A stretch of DNA of 64,000 nt from assembly GCF_025370935.1 (NCBI RefSeq), contig NC_133493.1, positions 1,186,845 through 1,250,844 of the forward strand, in the 5' to 3' direction. Positions 45,601-48,030 of the stretch are shown piece after piece. A model generated the notes under the pieces. The model was not told the origin of the DNA and did not search any database. It saw only the letters and a program-made list of their open reading frames with translations. The stretch is from Choristoneura fumiferana (taxonomy: Eukaryota > Arthropoda > Insecta > Lepidoptera > Tortricidae). The translations under genes and the position numbers were made by a program. The number at the start of each line of letters is the position of its first letter. Position 1 is the stretch's first letter.

Positions 45601-47421
45601 GATTTGTCGTAACGTATACTCTTACGCCACACCCATATCCTACAGTTTATCGTAGCGTAACCTACACCTTATATTGCAGAGCGGTTATGGGATTAATAAA
45701 CTAAAAAAAAACTCAGAGCTGTGCGAGCCGAGGTTTTAGAGGCGATAGATCGACCACTAGGCCACCACGGCTCTACGACTCAACGCGGGACTTGAACTAG
45801 CATTATCTTCATAACTTGTTGTTTAACTGGCAAAACATAAATGTGTCCAATATTTTCTAATAAACTATAACTTAGTGATCATGATTGGTTTTTTGGAGTC
45901 TTTTTGTATTTTTTATTTCAACTCCAAATTTGTTTCTTTTACGGGTATCCCGTGAAACCATATCGAAAATACAAACTGAGACATGGATGCACAGAAAAAC
46001 CAGAAAAAGAGACCAGCGCTGGGAATCGAACCCAGGTCCTCAGCAATCCGTGCTGCGTGCTATAACCCCTACACCACCGCTGGACAGGAATCTAGACACG
46101 AATTTTTCCTATTCATATATATTTTAACTTCTAACAATCCCAACCTCATATTTCATCAGACTGAGTCATAGCAATATCAACCTTTTCAGTTCTTCATAAG
46201 GTTCCATTCAAAACCATTTGATTGTGAAAGTAGCTTGTTAATATGCCATGTTCAACCAAGCTTGGCATAAAAATTTACTGCTGATTGTTTTCAGATTCAG
46301 ATGTGTATCTTGTTACCAAGTCGGGACAATTTGCTTATTGGCCGGGACACCATGTTTCAAATTGCATACCGGGACATATGGCAACCCTACCTTAAGGGGC
46401 ATCCACAACCCCCCAACCCACAGATTGAAGAACACTGCATAGAGGTCTACATAGAGGATTAGCCAACAGAAGTTTTAATGCAATTCCACAATTTAAAAAA
46501 AATGTATTTACTGATTAGCTGTTGCTCCCATTTCCGAATTTGCTACCCAGAAGTGTCATTCTCTTCAATATTAAAGAATGCTAAATTCTGCATGTATTAC
46601 AATTAAAAGTTCCAGACAGTGCATTACAATGAAGTATACCCATCTTTCTGCTCTTACCAAATGTAGTACAATTTCTCAAGAGAAGCAATTGAACTTAATT
46701 TCTCTGAAGTTCTTCAAAATGCTTTGATTGACTGACCACTAACCAATCGAATAAAATTGAATAGTGAATAATACCTTTTATTTTGTGATAGTTCAATGGG
46801 AGCAAACCATGCATAAACATATTATAATTTAATTACATATGTATTAGAGTGATAAAAAAACTAAAAATACCTAACTAGTACATTTCCATGATTGTACTGG
46901 TTGTAGCAAACTTGTGCTTATCTCTTTTAACAATATTTTTGAGAGATAGTGATCAAAGAAAACATTAGCGGCAAATAAGGACTACAATACAATGACTTTA
47001 AAGAACAACACTTCTAATGAACAATTCAGAAATTACATGGAATACATTTGACACTAAGCAATACTGACCACAGTTGTAACTAAAGAAATAATTGAATAAC
47101 ATCGTATTTTATTTCAAATGCTACTAGGTTACAATTACGTATAACATAACATAAACATACACAGTCAAAATACAAAGTACCAAATAAGGTGACTGATGTT
47201 AAATACAAAGTCGAACTCAATGTTTATCAACGCAAGTTGTTATTAGGAAATAGTGTTTCACGCCCACGATGGTCTGAAGTACCTATAACTCAAGTTGCGA
47301 AGTAACAAAAGAATGTTACATATTTTGCTAACTTACCCGGCGTGTCGACGGCAACGTGAAAGGCCAACAGGTTCCTCGCCTCCCTGCCTTCTTCCTGCAC
47401 CAACTGCCTAACTTCTTCCAT
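9486..47421 (-). CDS. Scaper: SCAPER orthologue (S-phase cyclin A-associated protein in the ER), 15 exons seen, 3' end outside window
   Basis: Known role: in mammals SCAPER is a perinuclear, ER-associated protein that binds cyclin A/CDK2 and takes part in ribosome-linked control of tubulin mRNA. Seen here: exon 1 starts MEEVRQLVQEEGREARNLLA. Exons 2-3 carry ARYWALLFGDLQRA and HENLNECQEVILVLENYTRD, hallmarks of the SCAPER N-terminal domain. Exon 3 is a long Ser/Lys/Asp-rich disordered stretch (residues ~150-920). Exons 5-10 form a Glu/Arg/Lys-rich coiled coil containing REIAFIKQLEAENRRHEFL. Exons 11-15 start the helical C-terminal part. All 15 exons join in phase (4,901 nt, about 1,634 codons), compared with 1,400 residues in human SCAPER. 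The last exons, corresponding roughly to the final 350 human residues, must lie left of the window. The zinc-finger segment expected between exons 10 and 11 is not found. Exons 1-3 also exist as a second assembly copy at 48031-51619. Confidence 0.93.
9976..10180 (+). mobile_element. Helitron-like element, 3' end degraded
   Basis: Starts TCCTACTAATATTATAAATG and carries CACGTCTAAACCGCTTAACC, ATTCGGTATACAGATAGTTT and GAAGGACATAGGATAG, as in the complete copy at 16093-16319. The expected GCGGGCAACAGCTAG end is lost after CGCGGACGGAGT. Confidence 0.75.
10741..10865 (+). repeat. CR1-like LINE 3' end
   Basis: Contains TGCCTGGAAGAGATCGCTCT, GCGATAAGG and the AATAAAGAATCTTTGTATTG end. It is homologous to 59264-59408 and, inverted, to 33651-33790, where the same tail adjoins a reverse-transcriptase C-terminus. 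Confidence 0.8.
11082..11270. repeat. Fold-back repeat with AACCCGGACGTTTTG arms
   Basis: ATCGAACCCGGACGTTTTG and the following AAAAATAAAACTTAGAT at 11082-11118 recur inverted at 11233-11270. The loop holds ATAGAGTTTTATAGTAACAT...TATCGATATCCAA. That block is repeated directly at 11459-11511, so a second, rearranged copy lies about 300 bp downstream. Confidence 0.7.
11560..12325. other. No gene recognised
   Basis: Non-coding SCAPER intron sequence without conserved frames or repeat ends that I can bound. Confidence 0.4.
12326..12602 (+). repeat. SINE (family A), full length
   Basis: Complete copy from CAGGTGGTAGGACCTTGTGC to the AGTCGAATAAAAAAAAAA tail. It is almost identical to the inverted copy at 24293-24542 over the region they share. 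The apparent 90-100-residue frames on both strands are SINE sequence. Confidence 0.92.
12719..13290. repeat. Fold-back element interrupted by a second MITE and a retroposon tail
   Basis: Outer arms: CTCGAACTTCGTATGTTGCC near 12730 and the matching inverted CGATACGAACTTCGA...TTTCGTAGTAGCCCC near 13238-13285. Between them lies an inner MITE at 12773-13081. Its inverted ends are AAAGGTGCGACCAAACCGCT, and its arms are built from GCTTAAAA.ACGC...GGTGCG units. A retroposon tail sits at 13105-13232. Two separate insertions split one older element. Confidence 0.75.
13105..13232 (-). repeat. Retroposon tail fragment
   Basis: Shares AACGAG..GACGGGTCACCTGATGG, CGCCCATGGACACC and ACAGGTGCGTTGCCGACCC with 9236-9370. 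Confidence 0.65.
13541..14041. repeat. 501-bp TIR element, TACCGTAATACGAGGCTACT ends
   Basis: The left end TACCGTAATACGAGGCTACT continues TTGC. It is matched at the right by GCAAAGTAGCCTCG then TTTTACGGTA. Inside, GGGTAACTATGCTCC has an inverted partner (GCATAGTTACCC, 13807-13818). No transposase frame is present, so this is a non-autonomous DNA element. Confidence 0.75.
14238..14530 (+). repeat. Interspersed repeat, GACGCAAAAAGAGGGGTGTT family
   Basis: Second copy of the family at 6975-7195, with about 70 extra bp near its 5' end (GTGTTTTTGTTGTGATG...). It ends in TTGTTGGTTCGGTTAGG. Confidence 0.7.
14990..15170 (+). repeat. Interspersed repeat shared with 7725-7895
   Basis: Shares GAGTTCGAAAC.CGTCAG, GGTGATGGTGATAG, GTGTTCTTACA and CATAAACGTAA with the other copy. 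It is followed by CAAATTCAAATTCAAAAACA, a common LINE-tail start. Confidence 0.6.
15253..15462. repeat. Fold-back MITE with perfect 41-bp terminal arms
   Basis: 15253-15293 (starting TAACGTTTGGCAACCTGTTT) is the exact reverse complement of 15422-15462. A second inner pair (ACTGTAAATATTTCAGGATT) extends the hairpin. The loop contains TTAGG repeated about four times (15352-15372). Confidence 0.88.
15688..15910. repeat. TIR MITE, AACTATTTTACCGACACT ends
   Basis: Ends AACTATTTTACCGACACT and AGTGTCGGTAAAATAGTT are inverted repeats. A second copy lies at 56591-56832, about 90% similar by eye. A short extra block (GGAAAAACATGTTTAC) is present only in the second copy. Confidence 0.85.
16093..16319 (+). 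mobile_element. Non-autonomous Helitron, complete
   Basis: Starts TCTACTTATATTATAAACG and ends GTCGCGGGCAACAGGCTAG followed by T. The TC start and CTAG end before T are Helitron hallmarks. The internal ACCGATTTCGCTGAAATTCG and GAAGGACATAGGATAG blocks match the family at 9976. Confidence 0.85.
16690..16818 (+). repeat. LINE 3' tail
   Basis: Ends in ACAATAAAGAGTTTTACAAT then ATACAATACAAT. The arrangement of a polyadenylation-like signal and a short tandem tail resembles that at 10741 and 59264. Confidence 0.6.
17092..17986. repeat. MITE (AAGGCTGC ends) split by a nested fold-back element
   Basis: The outer MITE starts GTAAGGCTGCATTCCCACCA and ends TCTCTGGTTGTAACGTAGCC. About 17262-17950 is a separate element: arms CGACTACAAAAAAACCATGA and CAGTCTGAAGTCG face each other at 17279-17330 and 17424-17468. 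A long tail follows (TTCAAATCGGTTCA...AATCGGTTAAAAA). A second copy of the nested element lies at 57540-58290. Confidence 0.75.
18085..18800 (+). repeat. Interspersed repeat, CCGGCCAAGAGCGTGTCGGA family, with a LINE tail inside
   Basis: Starts AAAACCGGCCAAGAGCGTGT and ends near AAGGGTTCCGTTTTTGCCA then TTTTGGCTACGGAACCCC. The second copy is at 55133-55610. Around 18170-18240 this copy carries a retroposon tail ending (TTTGAC)n, which is absent from the other. Confidence 0.7.
18901..19000 (-). repeat. tRNA-derived SINE (family B) 3' fragment
   Basis: CGTCCCACTGCTGGGCACAG and CCCAGTCCATATTGGGAAC match the family B 3' part. The tRNA head is missing. A 40-bp scrap of the same family lies at about 18797-18822. 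Confidence 0.7.
19040..19218 (+). repeat. LINE 3' tail ending in (TTTC)n
   Basis: A/T-rich 3' end with GTAAGTGAATAAATGTC followed by TTCT/TTTC tandem units, typical of LINE tails. No frame remains. Confidence 0.5.
19300..19686 (+). pseudogene. Non-LTR retrotransposon reverse-transcriptase C-terminal remnant
   Basis: An open frame reads ...SARLRWLGHVERMGEDRAAK, then AYRLEDGQ and GRWLDEVRKDLCDMQVADWR. The string RLRWLGHV.RM..DR..K, followed by RP..RW.D.V..DL and a W..A.DR, is the well-known C-terminal end of endonuclease/reverse-transcriptase ORFs of insect LINEs. Nothing of the endonuclease or the catalytic RT core is present, so it is a 5'-truncated dead copy. Confidence 0.85.
19986..20107 (-). 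repeat. SINE (family A) 3' fragment
   Basis: The reverse complement ends with the family A tail: GGTATCCCATCTTAGGCCTC, CGCATCTAAAG and GGCGGTGGTGATCTCAG. Confidence 0.8.
20108..20917. other. No gene recognised
   Basis: A/T-rich non-coding sequence in SCAPER intron 14. No conserved frame seen. Confidence 0.4.
20918..21003 (+). repeat. SINE (family A) 3' end with long poly-A
   Basis: GGTGGTGATCTCTTACCATC to CCAGTCGTATAAAAAA. The tail is about 20 A. Confidence 0.8.
21117..21300 (+). mobile_element. Helitron-like element, 5' part
   Basis: Starts TCCTACTTAATATTATAAAT and continues with TTACTCCTTCACACTAAAAC and GGCTGGACAGATTTGTATG. The 3' end is not clear. Confidence 0.6.
21370..21620 (+). repeat. 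Interspersed repeat with the ACATGTCGAGCTAAACTCG core
   Basis: Contains a GC-rich stretch (CGCAGTCGCGCGAGCAG-like, 21425-21510), AGAAGGGCTACGAAATAGCC, then the core and CGTGAGTTATCCG. Copies at 2470 and 30147. Confidence 0.65.
22699..22835. repeat. MITE with GTACAGTCACCAGCA ends
   Basis: The ends GTACAGTCACCAGCATTAAT and ATTGGTGCTGGTGACTGTAC are inverted. Related elements lie at 53441-53577 (in RpS11) and, in part, at 22200-22245. Confidence 0.85.
22883..23027. repeat. Fold-back MITE abutting SCAPER exon 14
   Basis: CAAGTTTAGACTCGCAAGAA at the left pairs with TTCTTGCAAGTCTAAACTCG at the right. The middle pair is TGCATTACATTGCG and CGCAATGTAATGCA. The right end lies within 10 bp of the exon 14 donor. 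Confidence 0.85.
23036..23156 (-). CDS. Scaper: SCAPER exon 14
   Basis: 121 nt, CLSTAVMISSRGLATSSESA then RYLINTNTCVYIVKLLSMQV. It corresponds to the SCAPER stretch with LCNAI.VYN...LLF.NK...MDLL. The donor GTG|GTAAGT lies just 9 bp from the end of a fold-back MITE (22883-23027). Confidence 0.78.
23178..23282 (-). repeat. Retroposon 3'-end fragment
   Basis: Reverse complement of the block at 5365-5470: TCCACTGTTGGACATAGGCC, CCTCCAGTTGCTTCGG and GCGGCTTGCATTCACCG. It ends in a CATCATCAT tail on its left. Confidence 0.7.
23688..24030. mobile_element. hAT-type MITE, 343 bp, with 8-bp target duplication
   Basis: Ends CAGGGTTTCCCAAAG and TTTGAGAAACCCTG are inverted. The element is flanked by the perfect 8-bp duplication GTCTAGGT (23680-23687 and 24031-24038). 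Eight-bp duplications and CAGGG ends are diagnostic of hAT transposons. No transposase is present. It contains a G9 run. Confidence 0.9.
24293..24542 (-). repeat. SINE (family A), near full length
   Basis: Inverted copy of the family, from the poly-T (tail) at 24293 to CCTACCACCTG. Relative to other copies it lacks part of the GGTGATCTCTTACC end. Confidence 0.9.
24577..24826. repeat. Interspersed repeat with short TIR (ACCCGACTGC)
   Basis: Begins TTTACCCGACTGCGAAGAAG and ends AAGGCAGTCGGGTTTTT, so the ends are inverted. Inside are TATG repeats and the block CGTAACTACTAAACGGCTGA. It has no coding content. Confidence 0.6.
24906..25012 (-). CDS. Scaper: SCAPER exon 13
   Basis: 107 nt, TPDKAMFKKLQGPKTIGQLL then SLAADRDDLAHQFTTK, between TTACCAG and GTAAGG. 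It fits the SCAPER position with D..AF...GG...LE.IL. The protein match is weak, so this call rests on splice signals, phase and length. Confidence 0.72.
25056..25336. repeat. Head-to-head pair of tRNA-like SINEs (family C)
   Basis: 25056-25240 is a minus-strand copy: tRNA-like head CCATCAGTGGTGTAGCGGTA with GGGTTCGATTCCCAG as box B. 25250-25336 is a plus-strand copy with an internal deletion in the tRNA head. The two face each other and form a hairpin of about 90 bp. The head resembles a tRNA but lacks T at position 33, so it is not called a tRNA gene. Confidence 0.75.
25812..26103 (+). repeat. tRNA-derived SINE (family B), full length
   Basis: The tRNA-like head AGCCGTGGTAGCCTAGTGG (box A) and GGGTTCAAACCCC (box B) is followed by the body and the (GAT)n tail. 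The flanks share AATCCGTA on both sides (25803-25810 and 26104-26111). Confidence 0.88.
26327..26573 (-). repeat. 3' LTR (in element orientation)
   Basis: Same sequence as the other LTR, with one extra G at the start (TGTGGGGATCG) and a few substitutions such as GATCAAAACTCGC for GATCGTAACTCCC. Confidence 0.92.
26774..28588 (-). CDS. Retrotransposon Gag with aspartic protease
   Basis: 604 codons. The likely functional start is METDRMYDES at residue 51. Residues ~120-260 form a retrotransposon Gag domain (TGTAALWLQ, SWDDLKYALKEEF). Residues 308-321 are a zinc knuckle, CYQSNQFGHISAHC. Residues 428-510 are an aspartic protease with ALIDSGSDVNLV as the active site and DVILGQELL near the end. In the knuckle the second Cys of the CX2CX4HX4C pattern is Ser (TCT, one base from TGT), so zinc binding is probably lost. 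The final ~40 residues are hydrophobic read-through, perhaps the edge of the deletion that removed pol. It belongs to the element, not the host. Confidence 0.9.
   Translation of the reverse strand: MLRGVTRRLHFVLWRLLFTTGGRNNDEDEFLLASGVRRWLLSGEKRHIGGMETDRMYDESASEAPSGGVDEAPRLKLRTTTNMTTTTARATEAMMTYDCSESLQYIDDLVSKFSAQDEMYSVTRFIDDIEENATIFGWTPLQRLIVARRSLTGTAALWLQAERPFKSWDDLKYALKEEFHDTIDIKAIHELMAARKKKVDESCLDYLLTMRELGKRGKMPDDVAIQYIVDGIEDTETNKMMLYGVTTYSDLKEKIRIYEIIKSKMVPTHLLQDVTKTRPKPVYSSYSCEEGENRVSSVCPNEEIDAKCYQSNQFGHISAHCASTMSSESADVKHNGGAGGIQSANSNENESNGTNLFVRVDVRTNELDDECASNGTTGSDLKMAAMAATNVKRHRSVTDSDSDSSYQTRNIDQKPIKKILLCSRSINALIDSGSDVNLVSEDSYELLGAPGHKKCELSLTGLGASKVVSPGYEKMNIATNDECFNVIPHLVPQDFIPYDVILGQELLYDMTVIMNGSQVHLLKCESDLQGHLKLLKAQAMEGVKKFYTHWCGVKFKMGNDSTSRSGSQTMLDCYWVWFVFFLQYCFFVPKMFIFLRCCFFLFLF
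28630..28647 (-). promoter_or_regulatory. Primer-binding site, tRNA-Pro type
   Basis: Four bases inside the 5' LTR the minus strand reads TGGGGGCTCGTCCGGGAT, an exact complement of the conserved 3' end of tRNA-Pro plus CCA. The same 18-nt site is known from gammaretroviruses. Confidence 0.88.
28652..28897 (-). repeat. 5' LTR (in element orientation)
   Basis: On the plus strand it runs from TGTGGGATCGTGCGAAGG to CCCTCATTCCCACA, giving the TG..CA ends expected of an LTR. Confidence 0.92.
29030..29492 (-). CDS. Scaper: SCAPER exon 12
   Basis: 463 nt beginning GNEQLFSENRVPIDPYTFPV and ending YLERLLNELLRMLEKSDT. A long Lys/Glu/Asn linker with poly-Lys runs lies between. The open frame continues upstream past the acceptor (GATTGACAG|AGG), but that extension is not conserved. 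Donor ACG|GTGAGT. A whole LTR element sits only 127 bp downstream of the donor. Confidence 0.85.
29570..29850. repeat. ATCGAT-rich fold-back repeat
   Basis: GTACCACACCAATCGATC (29693-29710) is repeated directly at about 29787 and inverted at 29830-29847 (GATCGATTGGTGTGGTAC). CGATCGATGG-like motifs also occur at 29571-29586. About ten ATCGAT/CGATCG sites lie in 280 bp. Confidence 0.75.
29988..30115 (-). CDS. Scaper: SCAPER exon 11 (Lys-rich)
   Basis: 128 nt, TTSESQENDCDDAARLELER then KERDKIKALKKKARKVKQKL. It matches the SCAPER segment with KKKAKKIK that follows the zinc finger. The donor is CCGG|GTGAGA. Confidence 0.85.
30147..30353. repeat. Interspersed repeat with two inverted ACATGTCGAGCTAAACTCG cores
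   Basis: The core is seen inverted at about 30207-30228 and direct at 30300-30320. The ends read GAAACTACTGTGAGAC at the left and CGTGAGTTATCCGTTACAAT at the right. It looks like two half-copies joined head to head. Confidence 0.65.
30354..30619 (+). repeat. tRNA-derived SINE (family B), diverged
   Basis: Head GTGGCCTATAGTTTGACCTA, box B-like GGGTTCAATCTAG, and a (GAT)n tail. It is more diverged than the other copies. It lies where the zinc-finger exon of SCAPER would be expected. Confidence 0.8.
30620..31207. other. SCAPER intron 10 unique part, no exon found
   Basis: I looked on the minus strand for a frame with CxxC...HxxxxH and found none. Around 30980-31060 there is a common lepidopteran repeat block (GAGGGCATAAAACGAGCCAT, inverted). 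Confidence 0.5.
31208..31717. repeat. MITE (AAGGCTGC ends) carrying a family A SINE
   Basis: The outer ends GAGAAAGGCTGCGTTCCCAT and TAGTTGCAACGCAGCCTTA are inverted. A SINE splits the left arm. This is the same MITE family as 17092-17986, where a different element inserted. Confidence 0.8.
31252..31533 (+). repeat. SINE (family A), full length
   Basis: From CAGGTGGTGGTAGGACCTTG to the AGTCGAATAATAATAAT tail. The tail is AAT-interrupted, unlike the plain poly-A of the other copies. Confidence 0.9.
31741..31812 (-). repeat. tRNA-derived SINE (family B) 3' end
   Basis: (CAT)n followed by CGGCCCACTGTTGGGCACAG and GGCCTCCTCTGAGAAC, the inverted tail of the family. Confidence 0.75.
31848..32009 (-). 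CDS. Scaper: SCAPER exon 10 (end of coiled coil)
   Basis: 54 codons, AEGVKSRLSALAAAAELEAV then ALRSRIRHKQDASQQRLESH, ending KATGPRQP. The donor is CCG|GTCAGT, with the unusual GTC start. In other SCAPER proteins a C2H2-type zinc finger follows about 20 residues later. Here the next exon found resumes after that region. Confidence 0.88.
33150..33179 (+). mobile_element. Helitron 3' end fragment
   Basis: Ends GTTGCGGGCAACAGCTAG followed by T, the family terminus. Confidence 0.6.
33378..33450 (+). tRNA. tRNA-Lys (anticodon CTT)
   Basis: 73-nt cloverleaf. Acceptor stem GCCCGGC pairs with the 3' side GTTGGGC(G). Box A is TAGCTCAGTCGGTAGAGC, the anticodon loop ACTCTTAATC carries CTT, and box B is GGGTTCGAGCCCC. 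A T5 run follows at 33454, a pol III terminator. It lies antisense in SCAPER intron 9. Confidence 0.95.
33466..33640 (-). mobile_element. Helitron-like element, 16 bp behind the tRNA
   Basis: Plus strand reads CTAGCTGGTGCCCGCGGCTT, so on the minus strand the end is GCGGGCACCAGCTAG, the family 3' terminus. The internal GCGAAATCGGTCCAGCCGTT is also typical. Confidence 0.75.
33651..34320 (-). mobile_element. CR1-like LINE, 5'-truncated
   Basis: The tail (ATACA)n with AAAGACTCTTTATTGTACAC lies at the left, and a reverse-transcriptase C-terminus is upstream on the minus strand. The 3' UTR block GCGATCTCTTCCAGGCAACC is the inverse of 10741 and 59264. Confidence 0.82.
33974..34309 (-). pseudogene. 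LINE reverse-transcriptase C-terminal frame, intact to stop
   Basis: 111 codons without a start Met. They include FRSQLKWLPIRFRRNSHILH, LLYGILFNP..PRYLKERF and AIRLWNSLPIDLRRAKSL, then stop TAG. The order LPI..R...H, LY.I..N..P.YL, RLWNSLP..(I/L)R corresponds to the end of CR1/Jockey-type reverse transcriptases. It is 5'-truncated, so non-functional. Confidence 0.82.
34640..34907 (+). repeat. SINE (family A)
   Basis: CAGGTGGACCTTGTGCAAGG to AGTCGAATAAAAAAAA. It has a few small deletions compared with 12326, such as GGCATCTTAGG for GGTATCCCATCTTAGG. Confidence 0.9.
34984..35405. repeat. TIR element, AATGAGGGCTAT ends
   Basis: AATGAGGGCTAT (34984-34995) and ATAGCCCTCATT (35394-35405) are exact inverted ends. 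Just inside the left end is ACTAGATGGCGCCACTG and inside the right end CTAGCGCCTCTAG. 422 bp, non-coding. Confidence 0.75.
35494..35664 (-). CDS. Scaper: SCAPER exon 9 (coiled coil)
   Basis: 57 codons, EQKAAREAAVGARRQAIEAA then RQRHVQTLLERRKERDRRID. The acceptor is TTTCAG and the donor AAG|GTACAG. The pattern A..ARR.A.EA.RQ..V..LL.RRKE is the same as in vertebrate SCAPER. Confidence 0.9.
35749..36595 (+). mobile_element. Helitron with internal tandem units, 847 bp
   Basis: Begins TCTATACTTATAAAACAG after A and ends GTCGCGGGCAAAAGCTAG before T, as Helitrons do. Units of about 90 bp, each with CTTTCACCA..AGTAAGCTACA and GGGA(T/A)A(A)TGCAAAATTCCC, repeat about three times between 35965 and 36355. 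It fills most of SCAPER intron 8. Confidence 0.85.
36617..36775 (-). CDS. Scaper: SCAPER exon 8
   Basis: 53 codons, DIVRKAHDEEEKLREIAFIK then QLEAENRRHEFLDQ. The block EIAFI..LEA.N.RH is the best-conserved part of the SCAPER coiled coil and settles the family. A Helitron lies directly downstream (36595). Confidence 0.92.
37017..37166. repeat. MITE with 34-bp TIRs
   Basis: 37017-37050 (with AAACGGGACTTATCACGCTA) is the reverse complement of 37133-37166 with one mismatch. The loop has CGACGTTTCGGCAACGTTAC. It sits in SCAPER intron 7. Confidence 0.88.
37339..37428 (-). CDS. Scaper: SCAPER exon 7 (coiled coil)
   Basis: Exactly 30 codons, VAKNQLIEEKRMRMERRLQK then AAENRDQHLK, between TTTGTAG and GTTAGC. 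It is separated from exon 6 by a short intron of 104 bp. Confidence 0.88.
37533..37635 (-). CDS. Scaper: SCAPER exon 6 (coiled coil)
   Basis: Encodes LQAKQARAERQRLEYQTERA then KKIHQLLARVEEVK, ending AAG|GTACCT. It is a heptad-like Arg/Glu/Gln-rich helix and joins exon 7 in phase 0. Confidence 0.88.
37848..38290. repeat. CTCGAGTT-rich MITE split by a LINE tail
   Basis: The left half (37848-37925) has TAGTGATGGTCGACTCGAGT and four AACTCGAGTT-like units. The right half (38230-38290) has TAACTCGAGTTAAATCGAG and GGCACATCACTA. Between them lies a LINE tail beginning (GTCAAA)n and ATATCTTTATTCGATTTAGG (37937-38080). Confidence 0.7.
38434..38509 (-). CDS. Scaper: SCAPER exon 5
   Basis: 76 nt encoding GRAQQLHAKLSQGIKRRGSF and QDALRR. 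It matches the conserved G(x)nH.KLS..RKR stretch at the start of the SCAPER coiled coil. The donor is ACG|GTACGC. Confidence 0.82.
38781..38908 (-). repeat. tRNA-like SINE (family C)
   Basis: Inverted head CCAGCGGTGGTGTAGGGG with GGGTTCGATTCCCAGCG, then the CTGTGCATCCATGTCTCAGT block. Near-identical to 45888-46086. Confidence 0.8.
39155..39290 (+). repeat. Retroposon 3'-end fragment
   Basis: CGATTTACGGTAGATGCAAA, CCGAAGCAACTGGAGG and GGCCTATGTCCAAC match the blocks at 5365 and 23178. Confidence 0.65.
39346..39707. mobile_element. Two Helitron-type fragments
   Basis: 39346-39500 starts GACTAGCGACCCGCCTCGGT, the inverted end of one element. 39505-39707 ends CGTACCGGGCCGCTAG before T, the plus-strand end of another. 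Both are non-coding. Confidence 0.6.
39880..40490 (+). pseudogene. LINE endonuclease/reverse-transcriptase remnant, interrupted
   Basis: 39886-40200 encodes ...IAKLSAASGWGAFGKLSEVF, RTFEQRVLPVMVHGAESWTL and LQVTRRAMLGISLRDRIRNT. After an interruption (40203-40290) the frame resumes with R.LEWRPRTG, a W..A.DR-like segment and W.ALEETY. This is the C-terminal end of an insect RTE-type ORF (VLP.M.YGAE.WT, RRAMLGISLRD). The interruption starts (GATA)n and AAAAAACTTTATTCACAAC, an inverted LINE tail, flanked by GAGTAGA on both sides. Confidence 0.88.
40782..40950 (-). CDS. Scaper: SCAPER exon 4
   Basis: Acceptor AACAG|ACTG, donor CCTG|GTAAGA. It encodes TDAEILCEEISVPAPENL... and ...ALAGMSWAERVDTLVVLE. 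The SW motif before a short charged helix matches the SCAPER segment preceding the coiled coil. Confidence 0.85.
40985..41105. repeat. Fold-back MITE, GCCGTATTGCCTAAC ends
   Basis: CGTATTGCCTAACATTTCTG at the left pairs with CAGAAATGTTAGGAAATACA at the right. The inner ATTTGATCGCG pair completes the hairpin. It is related to 44468-44725. Confidence 0.75.
41263..41536 (-). repeat. tRNA-derived SINE (family B) with inverted 5' half (twin-primed)
   Basis: 41263-41416 is the 3' half on the minus strand. 41417-41536 is the adjoining 5' half on the plus strand. In the intact element the two breakpoints are contiguous (GTGAGGAA|ACCTGCACAAAC). A perfect 14-bp duplication aataaaagatataa flanks the whole (41249-41262 and 41537-41550). 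Confidence 0.9.
41640..44405 (-). CDS. Scaper: SCAPER exon 3 (giant, 922 codons)
   Basis: Phase-0 exon of 2,766 nt. The first 60 residues hold HENLNECQEVILVLENYTRD, FKALGEWFRLKWEYDN and PQSLAWEIRK (SCAPER N-terminal domain). Next comes a Ser/Pro block with seven S/T-P sites in about 50 residues (GKNSP, HNTP, GKASP, GKISP). A ~600-residue charged disordered region follows, then DGWLTVKSRR and an acidic helical end (EEELLNRQIMELQQVSDIDL). Donor GAG|GTAAGA. Confidence 0.93.
44468..44725. repeat. MITE split by a LINE tail with (GTCAAA)n
   Basis: Left arm CGTATTGCGCAACGTTTCTG and CGACCGCAATCAAATG, then its inverted partner. At 44553-44700 a LINE tail (eight GTCAAA units, ATATCTTTGTTTAATTTAGG) is inserted. 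The MITE end ACGTTAGGCAATAAGG follows. Copy B has an altered number of GTCAAA units. Confidence 0.75.
45013..45236. repeat. MITE with ~40-bp TIRs
   Basis: AAGGTCTCTACACATTACAC at the left and GTGTAATGTGTAGATCCTT at the right, extended by GTATCATACCATGACCGTA and its complement. In copy B (49229-49442) the middle is shorter by about 10 bp. Confidence 0.85.
45257..45417 (-). CDS. Scaper: SCAPER exon 2
   Basis: 161 nt between acceptor CAG|GTCG and donor GCC|GTGAGT. It is very G/C-rich (Arg/Pro/Ala-rich linker), then RSELRARYWALLFGDLQRA, the conserved SCAPER N-terminal domain start. The plus-strand frame across it is a shadow of the GC-rich sequence. Confidence 0.88.
45888..46086 (-). repeat. tRNA-like SINE (family C)
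   Basis: Full ~200-bp copy: tRNA-like head at the right, with the body ending AATACAAAAAGACTCCAAAA at the left. A scrap of family B (GGCGATAGATCG...GCCACCACGGCTC) lies just before it at 45710-45775. Confidence 0.8.
46087..47336. other. SCAPER intron 1, mostly unique sequence
   Basis: No exon or bounded repeat seen. The sequence is almost identical to 50282-51534 in the second assembly copy. Confidence 0.5.
47337..47421 (-). CDS. Scaper: SCAPER exon 1 (start codon)
   Basis: The start ATG (47421-47419) follows the A-rich context TTTAAA. It encodes 28 codons plus one base, MEEVRQLVQEEGREARNLLA then FHVAVDTP. The donor is G|GTAAGT. The N-terminal motif of acidic residues followed by ARNL.AF is conserved in SCAPER. 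An identical copy lies at 51535-51619. Confidence 0.9.
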
Positions 47422-47930
47422 TTTAAATCAACGAGAATCACTATTTTAGCGAACAAAACAAAAAGGAAATACTAAGCTCATATTTCCCATGCATACGGCC
47501 TCGGGACACTTCGCTACCCATAAATTAGAAACCAGCACTAAGTTTTCAACAATCTAAATTGTTTCTAGTAATGCAAAACACGAATTCTATGTGGATTTTT
47601 TCGTTTTTATTCGAATTACTTGAAACGATGGGTATTTTTCATAACAATTCTTGTTTGACAGTTTCGTTTATAAATGTTACCATAAATTATTTAGTGTCAA
47701 GAAGGAAGTTGTGATACTTGTGGTGTGGGTGATGGAGGATGGAGTCATCCATTTTAAATGTGTTGGTCCAAAATTGTTATGGATATTCAATCAAACGAAT
47801 AAAAAACAGGTAAAATAAGTACTGCTCTATAATAAACATTATCTTTAAAATGATTACATGCGTACAAAATCATAAATATACTTAGATGTAAAATATGTTT
47901 TTCTAAATGTTAGAAAGTAGTTTAATAAAA

Positions 47931-48030
47931 NNNNNNNNNNNNNNNNNNNNNNNNNNNNNNNNNNNNNNNNNNNNNNNNNNNNNNNNNNNNNNNNNNNNNN
48001 NNNNNNNNNNNNNNNNNNNNNNNNNNNNNN
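47931..48030. other. Assembly gap, 100 N
   Basis: Exactly 100 N, a conventional placeholder for a gap of unknown length. Confidence 0.99.

Larger units (their letters stand above)
43812..47930. repeat. Assembly duplication, copy A
   Basis: This segment and 48031-52124 align end to end, including all introns, MITEs and SINEs. Copy A keeps the SCAPER frame open. It stops at the N run after TTTAATAAA. Confidence 0.92.
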